Below the pieces are notes generated by a model. That model did no database searches and was not told where the DNA came from. It was given only the letters and a program-made list of their open reading frames with translations. A DNA stretch of 64,000 bases from Ahaetulla prasina. Lineage: Eukaryota > Chordata > Lepidosauria > Squamata > Colubridae. Positions 11,004 through 20,115 of the stretch are shown in pieces (within the stretch, counting starts at the first letter, position 1; each line of letters starts with the position of its first letter). The stretch is from assembly GCF_028640845.1 (NCBI RefSeq), contig NC_080540.1, forward strand, positions 97,935,561 to 97,999,560, given 5' to 3'. The translations under genes were made by a program, and so were the position numbers.

Positions 11004-12386
11004 CATATACTATAAGAACTTGTATTGAAAAGACAAACAACCTCTTTTGTGTTAAATAAAGCAGAACCTAGGAATGGACTGTAAAGTGAGATTAAGAGGT
11101 CCTATCTGGTGGAAGAAAGTCTTTTGATATTATATCGATATCCTGCCTTTCACTTCAAAATGGCTCCTAGGGAATCTTTGGCCTGACTTTGGATTTCCTA
11201 GGACATCTCTGTCTAATTTGTACTGATTTGCTTTTCGTTATCCATTCCATCCTTGGTGTCTCTTTAGAATTTATTTCTTCTTGGGACTTCTGGATCCCAA
11301 GAAAGGGTAGAGCAAATATAGCTAAGTCTCAAGATTACTATCTTTGTACTTTGCTGCAAGCTCATCAGAATTATAAGAAAATGTAGACTTTGTCTTTGAC
11401 GTCAATCAGTCCCCTTTAAAAAATAATTACATATGCAACCAGACACAAAATCTAAAATTCCAGAAATAAGCATATAGTTTCAAGCATTCAAAGGGCAAAG
11501 AAAGTTTAAAATGTCATAGAAATACCGGAACAAAGATGTCAAAAGAAAGAACTATGAAAGAAGTCAGAGCAGGTAGCCTGCAGATGGAGGGGGGAATCTT
11601 CTAAGTTTGGTAAGAGGTGCTGCTGGGGGGAGAGGTCACTGGATGAGGCATGGAGCAGATGTATCAGCAGCTGGGAGAGATATTAGCCAGAGGATCCACT
11701 ACTACGGAGAAGAACTCACAGAAAAGAGCCAGCAGAAAGAAAATGCAGTGGCAGATTCAAGACTATAAAAGAGTAAACTCCACATGATTCAAGGGCTGGA
11801 TCACTGGGAGTATTAAGAGATTCAAGATCTGGATCACTGAGAGTATTAAGGAGAGAAGCTTTTGGCATTTCTAAGTCTGTAGATAAATAAAAATGGGAAG
11901 AGGAAGAAACTAGCAACAAAGCATTTTTGTATCCAAGCATAATAGGACAAATGTAAGTCATTTTAAATATGAAGTTAGATGCTAGTGCATTTTTATACTT
12001 TTTCATGCTAAATGGATACACGTACATGTGTTTTTGTGTGTATAAACATGTACATAAAGTCATGTAATTACACTTTGCACTGTTTTATAGTAATAAATTG
12101 CACTGTCTTCACTTGTTAGCTGCTCATGATGTGTGCATTGGACTTTGTTCCTTTGTTCTTATCTATTGTCACGCTGTGATGTATCTACATCTACCACTTC
12201 TTAATTTTTCTTTTCTATTCTTCAATCATGATGGAGTCATGATTTTTTAAAAAGGGATTACCAAAATGTTTCCTTTCCTATGCATATGAATGGAATTTTG
12301 CTATTGTATCAGAAATTAAGAATTTTGAAACAGCGCGTTAAATTCTAGAGAACATGTAGTATGTGAAAAATAATATATGCTTAGCT
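11004..12386. other. Intergenic sequence
   Basis: No gene or element could be supported. A purine-rich stretch at about 11500-11760 contains only short open frames. Confidence 0.45.
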
Positions 12387-12391
12387 TAAGG

Positions 12392-12569
12392 TGTTATGTT
12401 CGGGAAGTAACAAGGCTGGAGACCAGGGTAGTGACAACAGCTCTTTAATATATGGTGAACCCAGCCACCAGGCTGGGGAAAAACCTCTCCTTATATACAG
12501 TCTAACCGGCGGCTTCAACCAATCAGCAACATGCTTGTTTCCCGCCAAAATATTTAAAGATACATTACA
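12392..12569 (-). repeat. 3' LTR of the gypsy element
   Basis: 178 bp, TGTTATG...ATTACA on the plus strand. Read on the minus strand it contains ATTAAAG (from TTTAAT near 12443), a candidate poly(A) signal. It differs from the other LTR at four positions by eye (one near 12412, two near 12466-12470, one near 12533). Confidence 0.95.
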
Positions 12570-12583
12570 CTCCTTCCCTCCCA
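12570..12583 (-). other. Polypurine tract of the gypsy element
   Basis: On the minus strand TGGGAGGGAAGGAG lies directly against the 3' LTR. An all-purine run in this position is where plus-strand DNA synthesis is primed during reverse transcription. Confidence 0.85.
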
Positions 12584-12620
12584 GAAAACACTTTACCCCT
12601 ATTTACATGATATTTACATA

Positions 12621-15242
12621 TTATTTTTCAACGTAATCACGCAAATAGACTGGGCGTCTCCTGACTCTTTCGGACCTGCGCAGTTCATTCCCTGGGAGTG
12701 GGTTGAGCTGACCGGAGGGGCTGTTTGCTCCTCTCAGCTCCTCCTCTAGGCCATCCGGCCCTGGATTATTTGCAGAGTCGTCCCTGCTGTTTTCTAATGG
12801 AACCTGTTGGCGTCGCTGGACCTCCGGGAACTCAGATAAGTCCTGCGATTTTCCCGGGTTTGAGTCAGCTGTGGATTCAAACATTGTATAGTCAGGGCCT
12901 GTTTCGTCTAGTTCGGATTGTTCGGCTATGCGTTTTCGTATTTGGTCTATGTGGCGCCTCCATACTCGGCCGTCTTTTAACTCCACCAAGTATGATTTTG
13001 GACCTGTTATGTTTAGGATTTGTCCTGCTACCCAGATTGGGCCTTCACCATAGTTGTGTGCCCACACTTGGTCGCCTATTTCCATCCCTCTAGTTTTTCC
13101 AAGTCCCCCCTTGTAATCCTCCGGTGTATAATTTGGATTTAAACGGTCTAGTGGGCACCTGAGCTTTCGGCCCATTAATAATTCTGCTGGGCTTCTGCCG
13201 GTTGTGACACAGGGGGTTCTGTGTTGGACGGCCAGGAAAACATCGATTTTTGTTTGCCAGTCGCCTGGCTTGATTCTGGACAATGCCTCTTTTGCGCTCC
13301 GGACGGAACGCTCTGCAAGGCCATTCGTCGCAGGGTGGAAAGGCGCCGAGAGGGCATGTCGGATGCCCTCTTCTGCCAAGTATTCCTCAAACTGGGTTGC
13401 CGTGAATTGCGGGCCGTTATCGGAAACTAGTGTGTCAGGCAACCCATGGGTTACAAAGAGGTGCCGTAGAACTGAGATCACGGCCTCGGCTGTCATGGAT
13501 CTCATGAGAATGATTTCCAGCCATTTGGAGTAGGCATCGACTACTACCAGGAAGGTTTGGCCGTGGAAGGGGCCGGCAAAATCAATGTGGATTCTCGACC
13601 AGGGTCCTTGGGGTCTCTCCCATTCCCGAACCGGGGCCGTTGGGGGTAGCGGTCTGGACTCTTGGCAGGCCTGGCATTTCCCTACCCTTTCAGCAATTTC
13701 TGAGTCCATTAAGGGCCACCACACATAGCTTCTTGCTAGACCCTTCATCCTTACGATCCCTGGGTGACCCTCGTGGAGGAGATCCAGCACCCTTTTCCTC
13801 AATTTCTCTGGGATCACCACTCGATCCCCCCATAGCAGGCACCCCCCTTGAGCCGAAAGTTCCCCACGTTTCTTTACAAACTCTTTAAAACGCTCGCCCG
13901 GCGCAGCGGGCCACCCTCTTTGTACCCAACCAAGTACAGTTCTCAAAATAATGTCCCGGTATGACGCCCGAGCCACCTCCTTAGACGTGACTGGGCCAGA
14001 GTCCAGAGAGTCAATTAACAGTACGGGCGTCCCCGGAGTGGGGTCCTCGATCGCCCCTGGTAGTGGGCATCTGCTTAATGCGTCCGCATGCCCCAACTCT
14101 TTTCCTGGTCGATGCCGCAGGTTGTAGGAGTAGGCGGCCAAAAAGATAGTCCATCGGGTCAATCGGGGCGAAAGTGCCACAGGCGTTGGGCGGTCGCCAG
14201 CCAGTAACCCTAACAATGGTCTATGGTCTGTAACAATTTCAAAGTCTCTACCAAAAACATATTCGTGAAACTTTTTTACCCCTGACACTATAGCTAGAGC
14301 CTCCTTATCTAACTGACTATAGTTCCTCTCTGTCGAGGACATCGTTCTGGAGTAGAAGGCTATTGGGGCTTCTGTGCCATTTGGAAGCCTGTGGCTGAGC
14401 ACAGCCCCCACCCCGTAAGGGGAAGCATCGCAAACTAATACCAATGGCATTGTGCTATGATACTGAATCAGTAAGCTATCGCCCGAGAGTAGGTTTATTA
14501 CTGCTTCGAAAGCCCTAGCTTCCGTCTTTCCCCAAGACCAAGCAGTATTCTTTCCCAGTAACTTATGTAGCGGCTCGGCAACGGTTGCCTTATTTTTCAA
14601 AAAGACCGCGTAAAAGTTCACTAGACCTAGGAATGCCTGTAGCTCTGTTTTGTTTTTGGGCGCTGGAGCCTTTCTTATTGCCTTGACCTTGCTCTCAGTG
14701 GGGTGTATTCCTTCCTTGTCTATTCTGTAGCCCAAGAACTCTACGGATTCTACCCCTATTTGGCATTTGTTCACTTTAACCTTTAGACCGGCTGACCGGA
14801 AAATGCCCAGAACTTTTCTCAAACACTCCCCCAATTCTTCTAAATTTTCGGCTGATACCAATACATCATCGAAATAGGGGACTACCCCCGGGAGCCCTTG
14901 CAGAAGTCGCTCCATTAAATTTTGAAATAGACCAGGAGCCACACTCACCCCAAACTGTAACCGGGTACACTTGAAAGCACCTCTGTGAGTCACAATTGTC
15001 TGGGCTTCGGCTGTGTCGGCGTCTACGGGCAGTTGTTGATAGGCTTGGGCCAAATCTAATTTGGCAAAAACGTGCCCTTGCCCCAGCGAGTGCAGCAAGT
15101 GTTGCACCACGGGGACCGGGTAAGCGCTTTTTTGCAAGGCTTTGTTTAACGTTGCCTTGTAATCAGCACAGATTCTAACTGACCCATCTGGTTTCACTGG
15201 GGTGACGATTGGCGTCTCCCACTTTGCATGATCGACTGGCAC
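12621..15242 (-). CDS. pol: Gypsy Pol: reverse transcriptase, RNase H, integrase
   Basis: An 873-residue open frame counted from the first Met; the frame is open a little further upstream, so the true start is not here. Reverse transcriptase occupies about residues 1-210 with KLDLAQAYQ and the catalytic YFDDVLV (residues 123-129). The RNase H domain (about 265-385) shows CDASPYGVGAV, KEALAIV and TDHRPL and ends with HADALSR. The integrase (about 470-780) has an HxGHPG...CQACQ zinc-binding part and the catalytic triad in IHIDFAGP, VSDNGPQFT and NGLAERSV. The C-terminus (RRPVYLRDYVEK) ends before the polypurine tract. This is the longest intact frame in the window and its motifs are complete, but upstream breaks would prevent a normal polyprotein. 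Confidence 0.93.
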   Translation of the reverse strand: MPVDHAKWETPIVTPVKPDGSVRICADYKATLNKALQKSAYPVPVVQHLLHSLGQGHVFAKLDLAQAYQQLPVDADTAEAQTIVTHRGAFKCTRLQFGVSVAPGLFQNLMERLLQGLPGVVPYFDDVLVSAENLEELGECLRKVLGIFRSAGLKVKVNKCQIGVESVEFLGYRIDKEGIHPTESKVKAIRKAPAPKNKTELQAFLGLVNFYAVFLKNKATVAEPLHKLLGKNTAWSWGKTEARAFEAVINLLSGDSLLIQYHSTMPLVLVCDASPYGVGAVLSHRLPNGTEAPIAFYSRTMSSTERNYSQLDKEALAIVSGVKKFHEYVFGRDFEIVTDHRPLLGLLAGDRPTPVALSPRLTRWTIFLAAYSYNLRHRPGKELGHADALSRCPLPGAIEDPTPGTPVLLIDSLDSGPVTSKEVARASYRDIILRTVLGWVQRGWPAAPGERFKEFVKKRGELSAQGGCLLWGDRVVIPEKLRKRVLDLLHEGHPGIVRMKGLARSYVWWPLMDSEIAERVGKCQACQESRPLPPTAPVREWERPQGPWSRIHIDFAGPFHGQTFLVVVDAYSKWLEIILMRSMTAEAVISVLRHLFVTHGLPDTLVSDNGPQFTATQFEEYLAEEGIRHALSAPFHPATNGLAERSVRSAKEALSRIKPGDWQTKIDVFLAVQHRTPCVTTGRSPAELLMGRKLRCPLDRLNPNYTPEDYKGGLGKTRGMEIGDQVWAHNYGEGPIWVAGQILNITGPKSYLVELKDGRVWRRHIDQIRKRIAEQSELDETGPDYTMFESTADSNPGKSQDLSEFPEVQRRQQVPLENSRDDSANNPGPDGLEEELRGANSPSGQLNPLPGNELRRSERVRRRPVYLRDYVEK

Positions 15243-15671
15243 CAGTATCCCCTGACTGATGAGCTTGTCTATCTCCCTGTCAATCTTGGGTTTAAGGGCA
15301 AAAGGGACCCTCCTTGCTTTTAACCGTATGGGGCTACCTGGGGTCTAAATTGAAGGAAATAGGGGTCCCTTGTACTTGCCCAGGCAGTCCTTGAACACAT
15401 CTTCGAATTCGCTCATGAGTGTGTCTTTTAGGTTAAAGTCACTTCTGTAGATGCCAGTCACTCCCATGCCCAATGCACGGAACCAGTCTAGTCCCAACAA
15501 ACTTGGCAGGGTCCCTTCGACTATCGTGATGGGCAGGGTCTTCTTGTGTGGTCCGTACTCGACGCGGACGGAGGTGGTCCTCGAACAGGGATGCGATTCC
15601 CTTGGTAGTCGTGAACTCTTAGCCGCTGTGTTTGCAGTTTGCGTTTGGCGATTTTCGGCAAAGCTTTGCAA
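15243..15671 (-). pseudogene. Gypsy protease C-terminal part and RT leader, interrupted
   Basis: A 108-residue frame (15345-15671) carries LPSLLGLDWFRALGMG, the C-terminal part of a retropepsin-type domain and linker. It ends at an in-frame TAG (15345-15347). Downstream the same frame continues as pol with a conserved RT leader (RRVPFALKPKID). Codon content on both sides suggests two nearby single-base shifts around 15330-15365 rather than a simple nonsense change. The N-terminal half of the protease lies in the gag frame, so at least two further shifts occur at about 15590-15640. The protease is therefore split over three frames. Confidence 0.75.
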
Positions 15672-16662
15672 AAGTGTCCCAGGACATGATTGTGATCGCT
15701 GACCCTGTGTCCACTTCTAGTCGGCACGGCACTCCTTCGATTTTCGGTTTGTGAAGATTTTCTTCTCGACGCGGGTTGCTGCACGGCCTATTATCATGGT
15801 CGCTCGATTTGAATTCGCGCCTTTTGTTTTGACCAATCGCGGGTCGCCTTGCCGATCCCGCGCCTGATTGGTTGGTTTGAATTTTCGGCGGAAGGTTGGG
15901 GTGCTCTACAGACTTGAGCCAGGTGCCCTTCTTCTCGCACCGCCGACATGTAGCGTCCTTGAACTTGCATCGTTGACGCTGGTGTTGCCCTCCGCAACTT
16001 CCGCATTCATCCCGGTCTTCTTTGCCCCTTCTCTCGGTGAGGCAAACTCCTTCCTCATCCTCGCCGTCTGATTCGGTCTGGATTTCTTCGTTGTGGACCG
16101 GGGTTGATTTCGCGCTCGCCGTTGGCGTGAGTGGCTTTTGTAGGGTTTCCGCCGCTTGGGTGGACATCTCATGAGCTCTGGCTTCGTCCAGAGCATTTGC
16201 CAGCGTTAGATTGCTTTTTGATAGCAGCCGCCTCCGCAAACGAATGTCTCTGACCCCACGGATGAGTTGCTCTAACAGCTCCTCATCCAAGTCTCGGTAC
16301 CCACAGTCCTTGGAGGCTTTTCTCAGGGCGGCCATGTAATCGCTGATGGATTCGCCCTCTTGCTGTCTGCGCTCTCCAAATTCAAAACGCCGTACATATT
16401 TGGACGGTGTTGGCGCGAAATGGTTCTTCAATAGATTTTGCAGAGTTTGCCACGATACCGATTGTACCGGCGTTGGCTCTGCCAGGGCTTCCGCGATGTC
16501 GATGACCTCGGGACCGCAGTGGCTCAGGAAATACGCCCTTTTGCGGTTGTCTGGAACTCCTTGCAGTTCGTTTGCCTCGAGGAAACTCTCGAAACGGGTC
16601 ATGTACGTTCCCCATTTCTCCCTGGATGGGTCAAACGGTGCGGGCGGAGTGTAGCTGGCCAT
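15619..16662 (-). CDS. gag: Gypsy Gag with the protease active-site segment
   Basis: A 347-residue frame starting at an ATG close to the 5' LTR. Residues 1-180 form a capsid-like part (TRFESFLEANELQ, LKNHFAPTPSKYVRRFEF, LEQLIRGVRD) typical of Mag/SURL-type Gag. A first knuckle-like C-x2-C-x3-H-x3-C segment and CRRCEKKG follow, but the second knuckle is spoiled: its His/Cys half is found in another frame at about 15900-15925, so a local pair of small indels is likely. Near the C-terminus is LEVDTGSAITIM with the DTG active site of an aspartic protease, after which the frame is lost. Gag and the start of protease thus share one frame. Confidence 0.85.
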   Translation of the reverse strand: MASYTPPAPFDPSREKWGTYMTRFESFLEANELQGVPDNRKRAYFLSHCGPEVIDIAEALAEPTPVQSVSWQTLQNLLKNHFAPTPSKYVRRFEFGERRQQEGESISDYMAALRKASKDCGYRDLDEELLEQLIRGVRDIRLRRRLLSKSNLTLANALDEARAHEMSTQAAETLQKPLTPTASAKSTPVHNEEIQTESDGEDEEGVCLTERRGKEDRDECGSCGGQHQRQRCKFKDATCRRCEKKGTWLKSVEHPNLPPKIQTNQSGAGSARRPAIGQNKRREFKSSDHDNRPCSNPRREENLHKPKIEGVPCRLEVDTGSAITIMSWDTFAKLCRKSPNANCKHSG

Positions 16663-16732
16663 CGCTGCGTTTCTGCCCTGAGTTTGCTGGGTTCGGTTAT
16701 TTCGCGTGTTCAGCTCGTTCCTGGTGCTCTTG

Positions 16733-16758
16733 GCCTCGAGATCCCACCTTCGTCGGCA
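16733..16758 (-). other. Primer binding site of the gypsy element, tRNA-Ser-like
   Basis: One base after the 5' LTR the minus strand reads TGCCGACGAAGGTGGGAT, which closely resembles the complement of a vertebrate tRNA-Ser 3' end with a few mismatches. The position and the Mag/SURL assignment fit a serine tRNA primer. A comparison with the host tRNA-Ser set would settle it. Confidence 0.5.
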
Positions 16759-16759
16759 G

Positions 16760-16937
16760 TGTTATGTTCGGGAAGTAACGAGGCTGGAGACCAGGGTAGT
16801 GACAACAGCTCTTTAATATATGGTGAACCCAGCAACCGGGCTGGGGAAAAACCTCTCCTTATATACAGTCTAACCGGCGGCTTCAACCAATCAGCAACGT
16901 GCTTGTTTCCCGCCAAAATATTTAAAGATACATTACA
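16760..16937 (-). repeat. 5' LTR of the gypsy element
   Basis: 178 bp, same ends as the 3' LTR. Flanked on its outer side by TAAGG, the repeat of the target site seen at 12387-12391. Confidence 0.95.
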
Positions 16938-17146
16938 TAAGGAGTTAAAGGCACATTCTTAGTTAATACCTATAAATTGAAGATTTATATTCCATTTAGC
17001 AGCAGGATAAAAAGTATTATGGGTGAATTCCAAAGAAGAAAGAAAGATGAAAAGATGTACATACAACTTCTTTGATTAGACACTCTAGATCAAACATTCA
17101 CTGAATTATTTTACCGTTAACTCAAATCAGAACATGAAGGATGTAG

Positions 17147-17800
17147 TATGGATATATCATTTACCCATCTTAAAAAATAAAAACAGAGGACATATGGATA
17201 TATCATTGGTTCAGGTTTTCTTAGGCCTCACAGCCGGGAGAACTTGACTTGACTTTTTTCAGTGCTACATGACAGACATGATTAATAGTACCCATAGTTC
17301 TGATTTCCCTGAATTAGGTTTCTATTCCGCTGAACCTTCCCTGAGTTAGATGCATAGTTTTGCTCTCCCTGATTTGGGCCCCTACCTTTCCCTGAGTTAG
17401 TTTTACATTCCTGAGTTGGGTTTCTATTCAGGTAAAATGCATGATTTCCTGAAAAACACGTGGTATTTTGCTAATACGTATACTCTAAACGCTTGCTGAT
17501 TGGTGATGTTAAGTTTCTATATGCTAATTCCCTCCTTGCTGTAGTTACCCCTCCCTGCTAAAACTGCATAATAAAAGAGACTGTTGCGATCTAAGGGGGA
17601 ACTCTTTCTACAACCCTTTTCTTCGTGCTCTCTCATCTGGAAGAACTCCTGGTGTGGTGTCTTTTATTTGGCTTCTTTCGTCCTTGCGAGGACCCACTAA
17701 ATTGTCTCAGCGAGGGCTGAGACCCGTTCCTGCGGGAACCCAGGACAACATCAACAGGGAACCTTGGACTACAAATAAGTGTTGCAGACCAACAGCAACA
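17147..17800 (+). repeat. 5' LTR of the endogenous retrovirus
   Basis: 654 bp, ending in CAGCAACA. It differs from the 3' LTR only in GGGGGAACTC versus GGGGGACTC near 17601. Its first bases are TATGG, not the usual TG, because the first 46 bp repeat a unit that lies over the polypurine tract (see 25119-25210). U3 contains five imperfect copies of a TTCCCTGAGTTAG motif (17304-17420), an ATTGG box at about 17500 and an ATAATAAAAG element at 17569-17578 that could act as TATA-like box or poly(A) signal. Confidence 0.95.
17304..17420 (+). promoter_or_regulatory. U3 array of five CCTGARTTRG motifs
   Basis: Near-copies begin at about 17304, 17337, 17364, 17388 and 17407, with spacings of 19-33 bases. 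The first and last are each followed by the same GGTTTCTATTC-like extension. Repeated short motifs in U3 are typical of retroviral enhancers; no binding factor can be named from the sequence. The same array lies in the 3' LTR at +8004. Confidence 0.6.
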
Positions 17801-17802
17801 TC

Positions 17803-17817
17803 TGGGGGCTCGTCCGG
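17803..17817 (+). other. Primer binding site, tRNA-Pro type
   Basis: TGGGGGCTCGTCCGG begins two bases after the 5' LTR. This is the standard tRNA-Pro primer complement of gammaretroviruses; the three bases that follow differ from the usual 18-mer. A proline primer is notable beside a betaretrovirus-like gag-pol. Confidence 0.92.
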
Positions 17818-17917
17818 ACCTGTTGTGTTGTCCAGAGGCGCGATCGTTGTCTAGCGGTGCGTCACCTTCACCCTCATTGCTTACCCGTCCGGGACGCGAC
17901 ACGTGCACACGTAAGTA

Positions 17918-19426
17918 ATGGGCTCCTCGAACTCGAAAGTCTCATCATGGCATAGGAATGAGCTTTACTCTCTGGTGAAGAAGGCTAATTGTTTGCAAAA
18001 AGTTAATGGCACCACTGTCTATCCTCTTTCTAAGAAATCTCTTACCTCTTTTCTATCCTATGTTCATGAAAAGTGCCCTGCCTACCCGGAGGAAGGTACT
18101 CTTAAGAAGGCTACCTGGACGCGCTTGGGAAAATTCCTCCATGACCACCCTCGAGCTCCGCCTGATATTCTAGTGACTTGGCGGGCCATTACGGCTGCTC
18201 TTGGCACCCTCTATCCTAATTCTCCTTCTACTGATTCCGCTGCTCTGCTCTCTTCTACTACGGACGAATCCCTACCAAAGGTCTCTCCACCTCCGTATGA
18301 ATCTTCTTCTGTCTCTGTAGCTGCCTCTGCTCCCCCTGCGGACACAGCTCTTTCTCCTTCTGCAGCGTCTCCCCCCCCGCCGGAGGATACAGACATAGCT
18401 GCAGGCACTCTTTCTGCCTTGGTTGCCCTTTCTTCTCTTTCTCTAAGAACTGAACCCCCGATATCGGCTTACCCTTTAAACCTCAATCCAGCAGGAGGGG
18501 GACAGCCGATACATGAGAACATCAATGTACGGGTGCTTAAAAATTTAAAAGAAGCTGTTACTTCCTACGGCATTCACTCTCCGTATGTAATGGGATTGCT
18601 TGATTCCTTAATAGATACCAATATTGTTATGTTACTATATGATTGGAAGTCCTTATTTTCCATGTTATTAACACCTGCTCAATTTGTTATCTGGTCTTCT
18701 GAGTATAATAAATTGGTAGATGCTGAGATCATGCGAGGCTTGCCTCAAGCAGTTTTGGCTGATCATATAAAAGGAACTGGACCTTTCACAACCTTGGTCC
18801 AGCAGCAAAATTGCCCGCGCCGTGCCTTTGCTATCATTCGCCTTTGTGCTATGGGTGCCTTGAAACAGGTAGATGATGCGGATGGCAAGGCTTCTCAAAC
18901 TTTCCTAAAAATTATTCAAGAACCCTCTGAGCCTTATGCCACGTTTATAAACCGCCTTCAAACGGCTCTTGAGAGGCAAATTCAAAATCACACTGCCCGA
19001 GACGAACTTTTGATAAAATTGGCTTTTGAAAATGCTAATGAAGATTGCAAAAAAGTACTTCAGCCCTTGACAGGAAAACCAGGTGTTACTCTTGCTGAGT
19101 TTTCCCAGGGTTGCCGTGTGGTGGGAACCACTTCTCATAAAATGTCTGCTCTTGCAGCCGCTATAACTCCTTCTATCCCTTCCTCTAATACTCAAGCTTT
19201 TCCTGTTGTTCAGCATGGCAATTGTTTTAATTGTGGGAGGCCTGGTCATTTTAAGAGTCAATGTCGTTTCTCCGGAGGTGGAGGAGCTCCGCGCGGGAGC
19301 GCTAGGGGTCCTCCCCCCCAACCTACTAATGACAAGCCAAAAACTGTTTGCCCGCGCTGCCGTAAAGGCTTTCATTGGGCTCGCAATTGTCCTCAGAATC
19401 CTTCTCAAGCTGCGCAGGGAAACTAA
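17918..19426 (+). CDS. gag: Endogenous retroviral Gag polyprotein, betaretrovirus-like
   Basis: 502 codons, uninterrupted, starting at an ATG 117 bases after the LTR. Residues 1-6 (MGSSNS) fit N-myristoylation of the matrix domain. A PPPY late-domain motif lies at residues 124-127 in a Ser/Pro-rich spacer. The capsid runs from about residue 185 and contains a major homology region around 332-347 (IIQEPSEPYATFINRL). The nucleocapsid has two CX2CX4HX4C zinc knuckles at residues 436-449 and 478-491. The stop codon follows directly after a GGGAAAC slip site, so a fraction of ribosomes would enter the protease frame. Structural protein of the particle; the intact length suggests little decay. Confidence 0.95.
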   Translation: MGSSNSKVSSWHRNELYSLVKKANCLQKVNGTTVYPLSKKSLTSFLSYVHEKCPAYPEEGTLKKATWTRLGKFLHDHPRAPPDILVTWRAITAALGTLYPNSPSTDSAALLSSTTDESLPKVSPPPYESSSVSVAASAPPADTALSPSAASPPPPEDTDIAAGTLSALVALSSLSLRTEPPISAYPLNLNPAGGGQPIHENINVRVLKNLKEAVTSYGIHSPYVMGLLDSLIDTNIVMLLYDWKSLFSMLLTPAQFVIWSSEYNKLVDAEIMRGLPQAVLADHIKGTGPFTTLVQQQNCPRRAFAIIRLCAMGALKQVDDADGKASQTFLKIIQEPSEPYATFINRLQTALERQIQNHTARDELLIKLAFENANEDCKKVLQPLTGKPGVTLAEFSQGCRVVGTTSHKMSALAAAITPSIPSSNTQAFPVVQHGNCFNCGRPGHFKSQCRFSGGGGAPRGSARGPPPQPTNDKPKTVCPRCRKGFHWARNCPQNPSQAAQGN

Positions 19427-19463
19427 TTCTGGGGCGTTCAGCCAGCCCCACTTCAAAGGCTGA
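19417..19463 (+). promoter_or_regulatory. Gag-pro -1 frameshift signal: GGGAAAC plus pseudoknot
   Basis: GGGAAAC (19417-19423) sits in register with the gag frame immediately before the TAA. After a 6-base spacer an H-type pseudoknot can form. Stem 1 pairs TGGGGC (19430-19435) with GCCCCA (19445-19450). Stem 2 pairs TCAGCC (19438-19443) with GGCTGA (19458-19463). Every pair is Watson-Crick. The protease frame is -1 relative to gag, as this signal demands. The same heptamer is used at the gag-pro joint of type-D betaretroviruses. Confidence 0.92.
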
Positions 19464-20115
19464 CTTGCAAGCTGTTTCTTCTAATTCATCTCTTGCTTTT
19501 CCTGTTCGTCTAGCAGTAGATTTTGTATATGATGATCCTGGCTCTGTCTTCACCATGCCCTTGAAAGTTCTTCTTCAGAATCCCATTCCCCCTGATGTAC
19601 CTCTTCTCTTATTTCCTAATTCCTCTCTTACTCTTGAAGGAGTCATAGCTGCACCTTTTCTGCATAATTCAGACTCCTTAAAAAACATTTCTCTGGCTGC
19701 GATCGGTGATCGCTGCTTTTCTCTGAAGGCTGAAACTGTTGTTGCTACTCTCATTCTCTTGCCTCCCCCTGATCATCCTTCTCTCTTTGCTCTCCAGCAG
19801 CCTGTGCAAAACGCCAAGCCAATAATTTCCATTCTTCTCAACGGCCGCACCTTCTCAGGTCTTATTGACACTGGAGCGGATGTTTCGGTGATTCGCACAG
19901 CTGAATGGCCCTCTTCCTGGCCTCTTTCTGATGCTTCTACTGTTCAAGGTGTGGGAGGCGCTCAGGCTGCTAAGGTTAGCACATCTTGGTTGACTGCATC
20001 TACCCCTCACTCCTCTATCACTGCTTTCCTTCGACCTTTCATTCTGCCCCTACATACTAATCTGTGGGGACGGGATCTCTTGTCTCAACTGCATGCTACT
20101 TTAAATATCCCTTAA
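19424..20115 (+). CDS. pro: Retroviral Pro: degenerate dUTPase-like domain and aspartic protease
   Basis: Frame reached by -1 shifting from gag. The first part (about 19520-19780) resembles a dUTPase fold as found before the protease in betaretroviruses: a LLLFPNSSLTLEGVI segment, then APFLHNSDSLKNISLAA where the conserved uridine-binding loop would be, then a segment ending TLILLPP. Key residues of the usual D-S-D-Y-x-G motif are missing, so enzyme activity is doubtful. The protease follows with LIDTGADVSVI (DTGA at 19867) and ends with LWGRDLLSQ. No G-patch domain is seen. The frame ends with TAA at 20113-20115, and pol continues in the same frame. Confidence 0.85.

Larger units (their letters stand above)
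12387..16942 (-). mobile_element. Ty3/gypsy LTR retrotransposon, Mag/SURL-like, nearly complete
   Basis: Two 178-bp LTRs (12392-12569 and 16760-16937) enclose gag and pol on the minus strand. Both flanks carry TAAGG (12387-12391 and 16938-16942), the 5-bp target duplication usual for Ty3/gypsy integrases. The LTRs start TG and end CA and differ at four of 178 positions by eye, which suggests a moderately recent insertion. Gag and Pol motifs resemble the Mag/SURL lineage, which is an inference from protein style and from the tRNA-Ser-like primer site. The gag knuckle region, the protease and the protease/RT joint carry frame disruptions, so this copy is unlikely to be autonomous. Confidence 0.93.
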
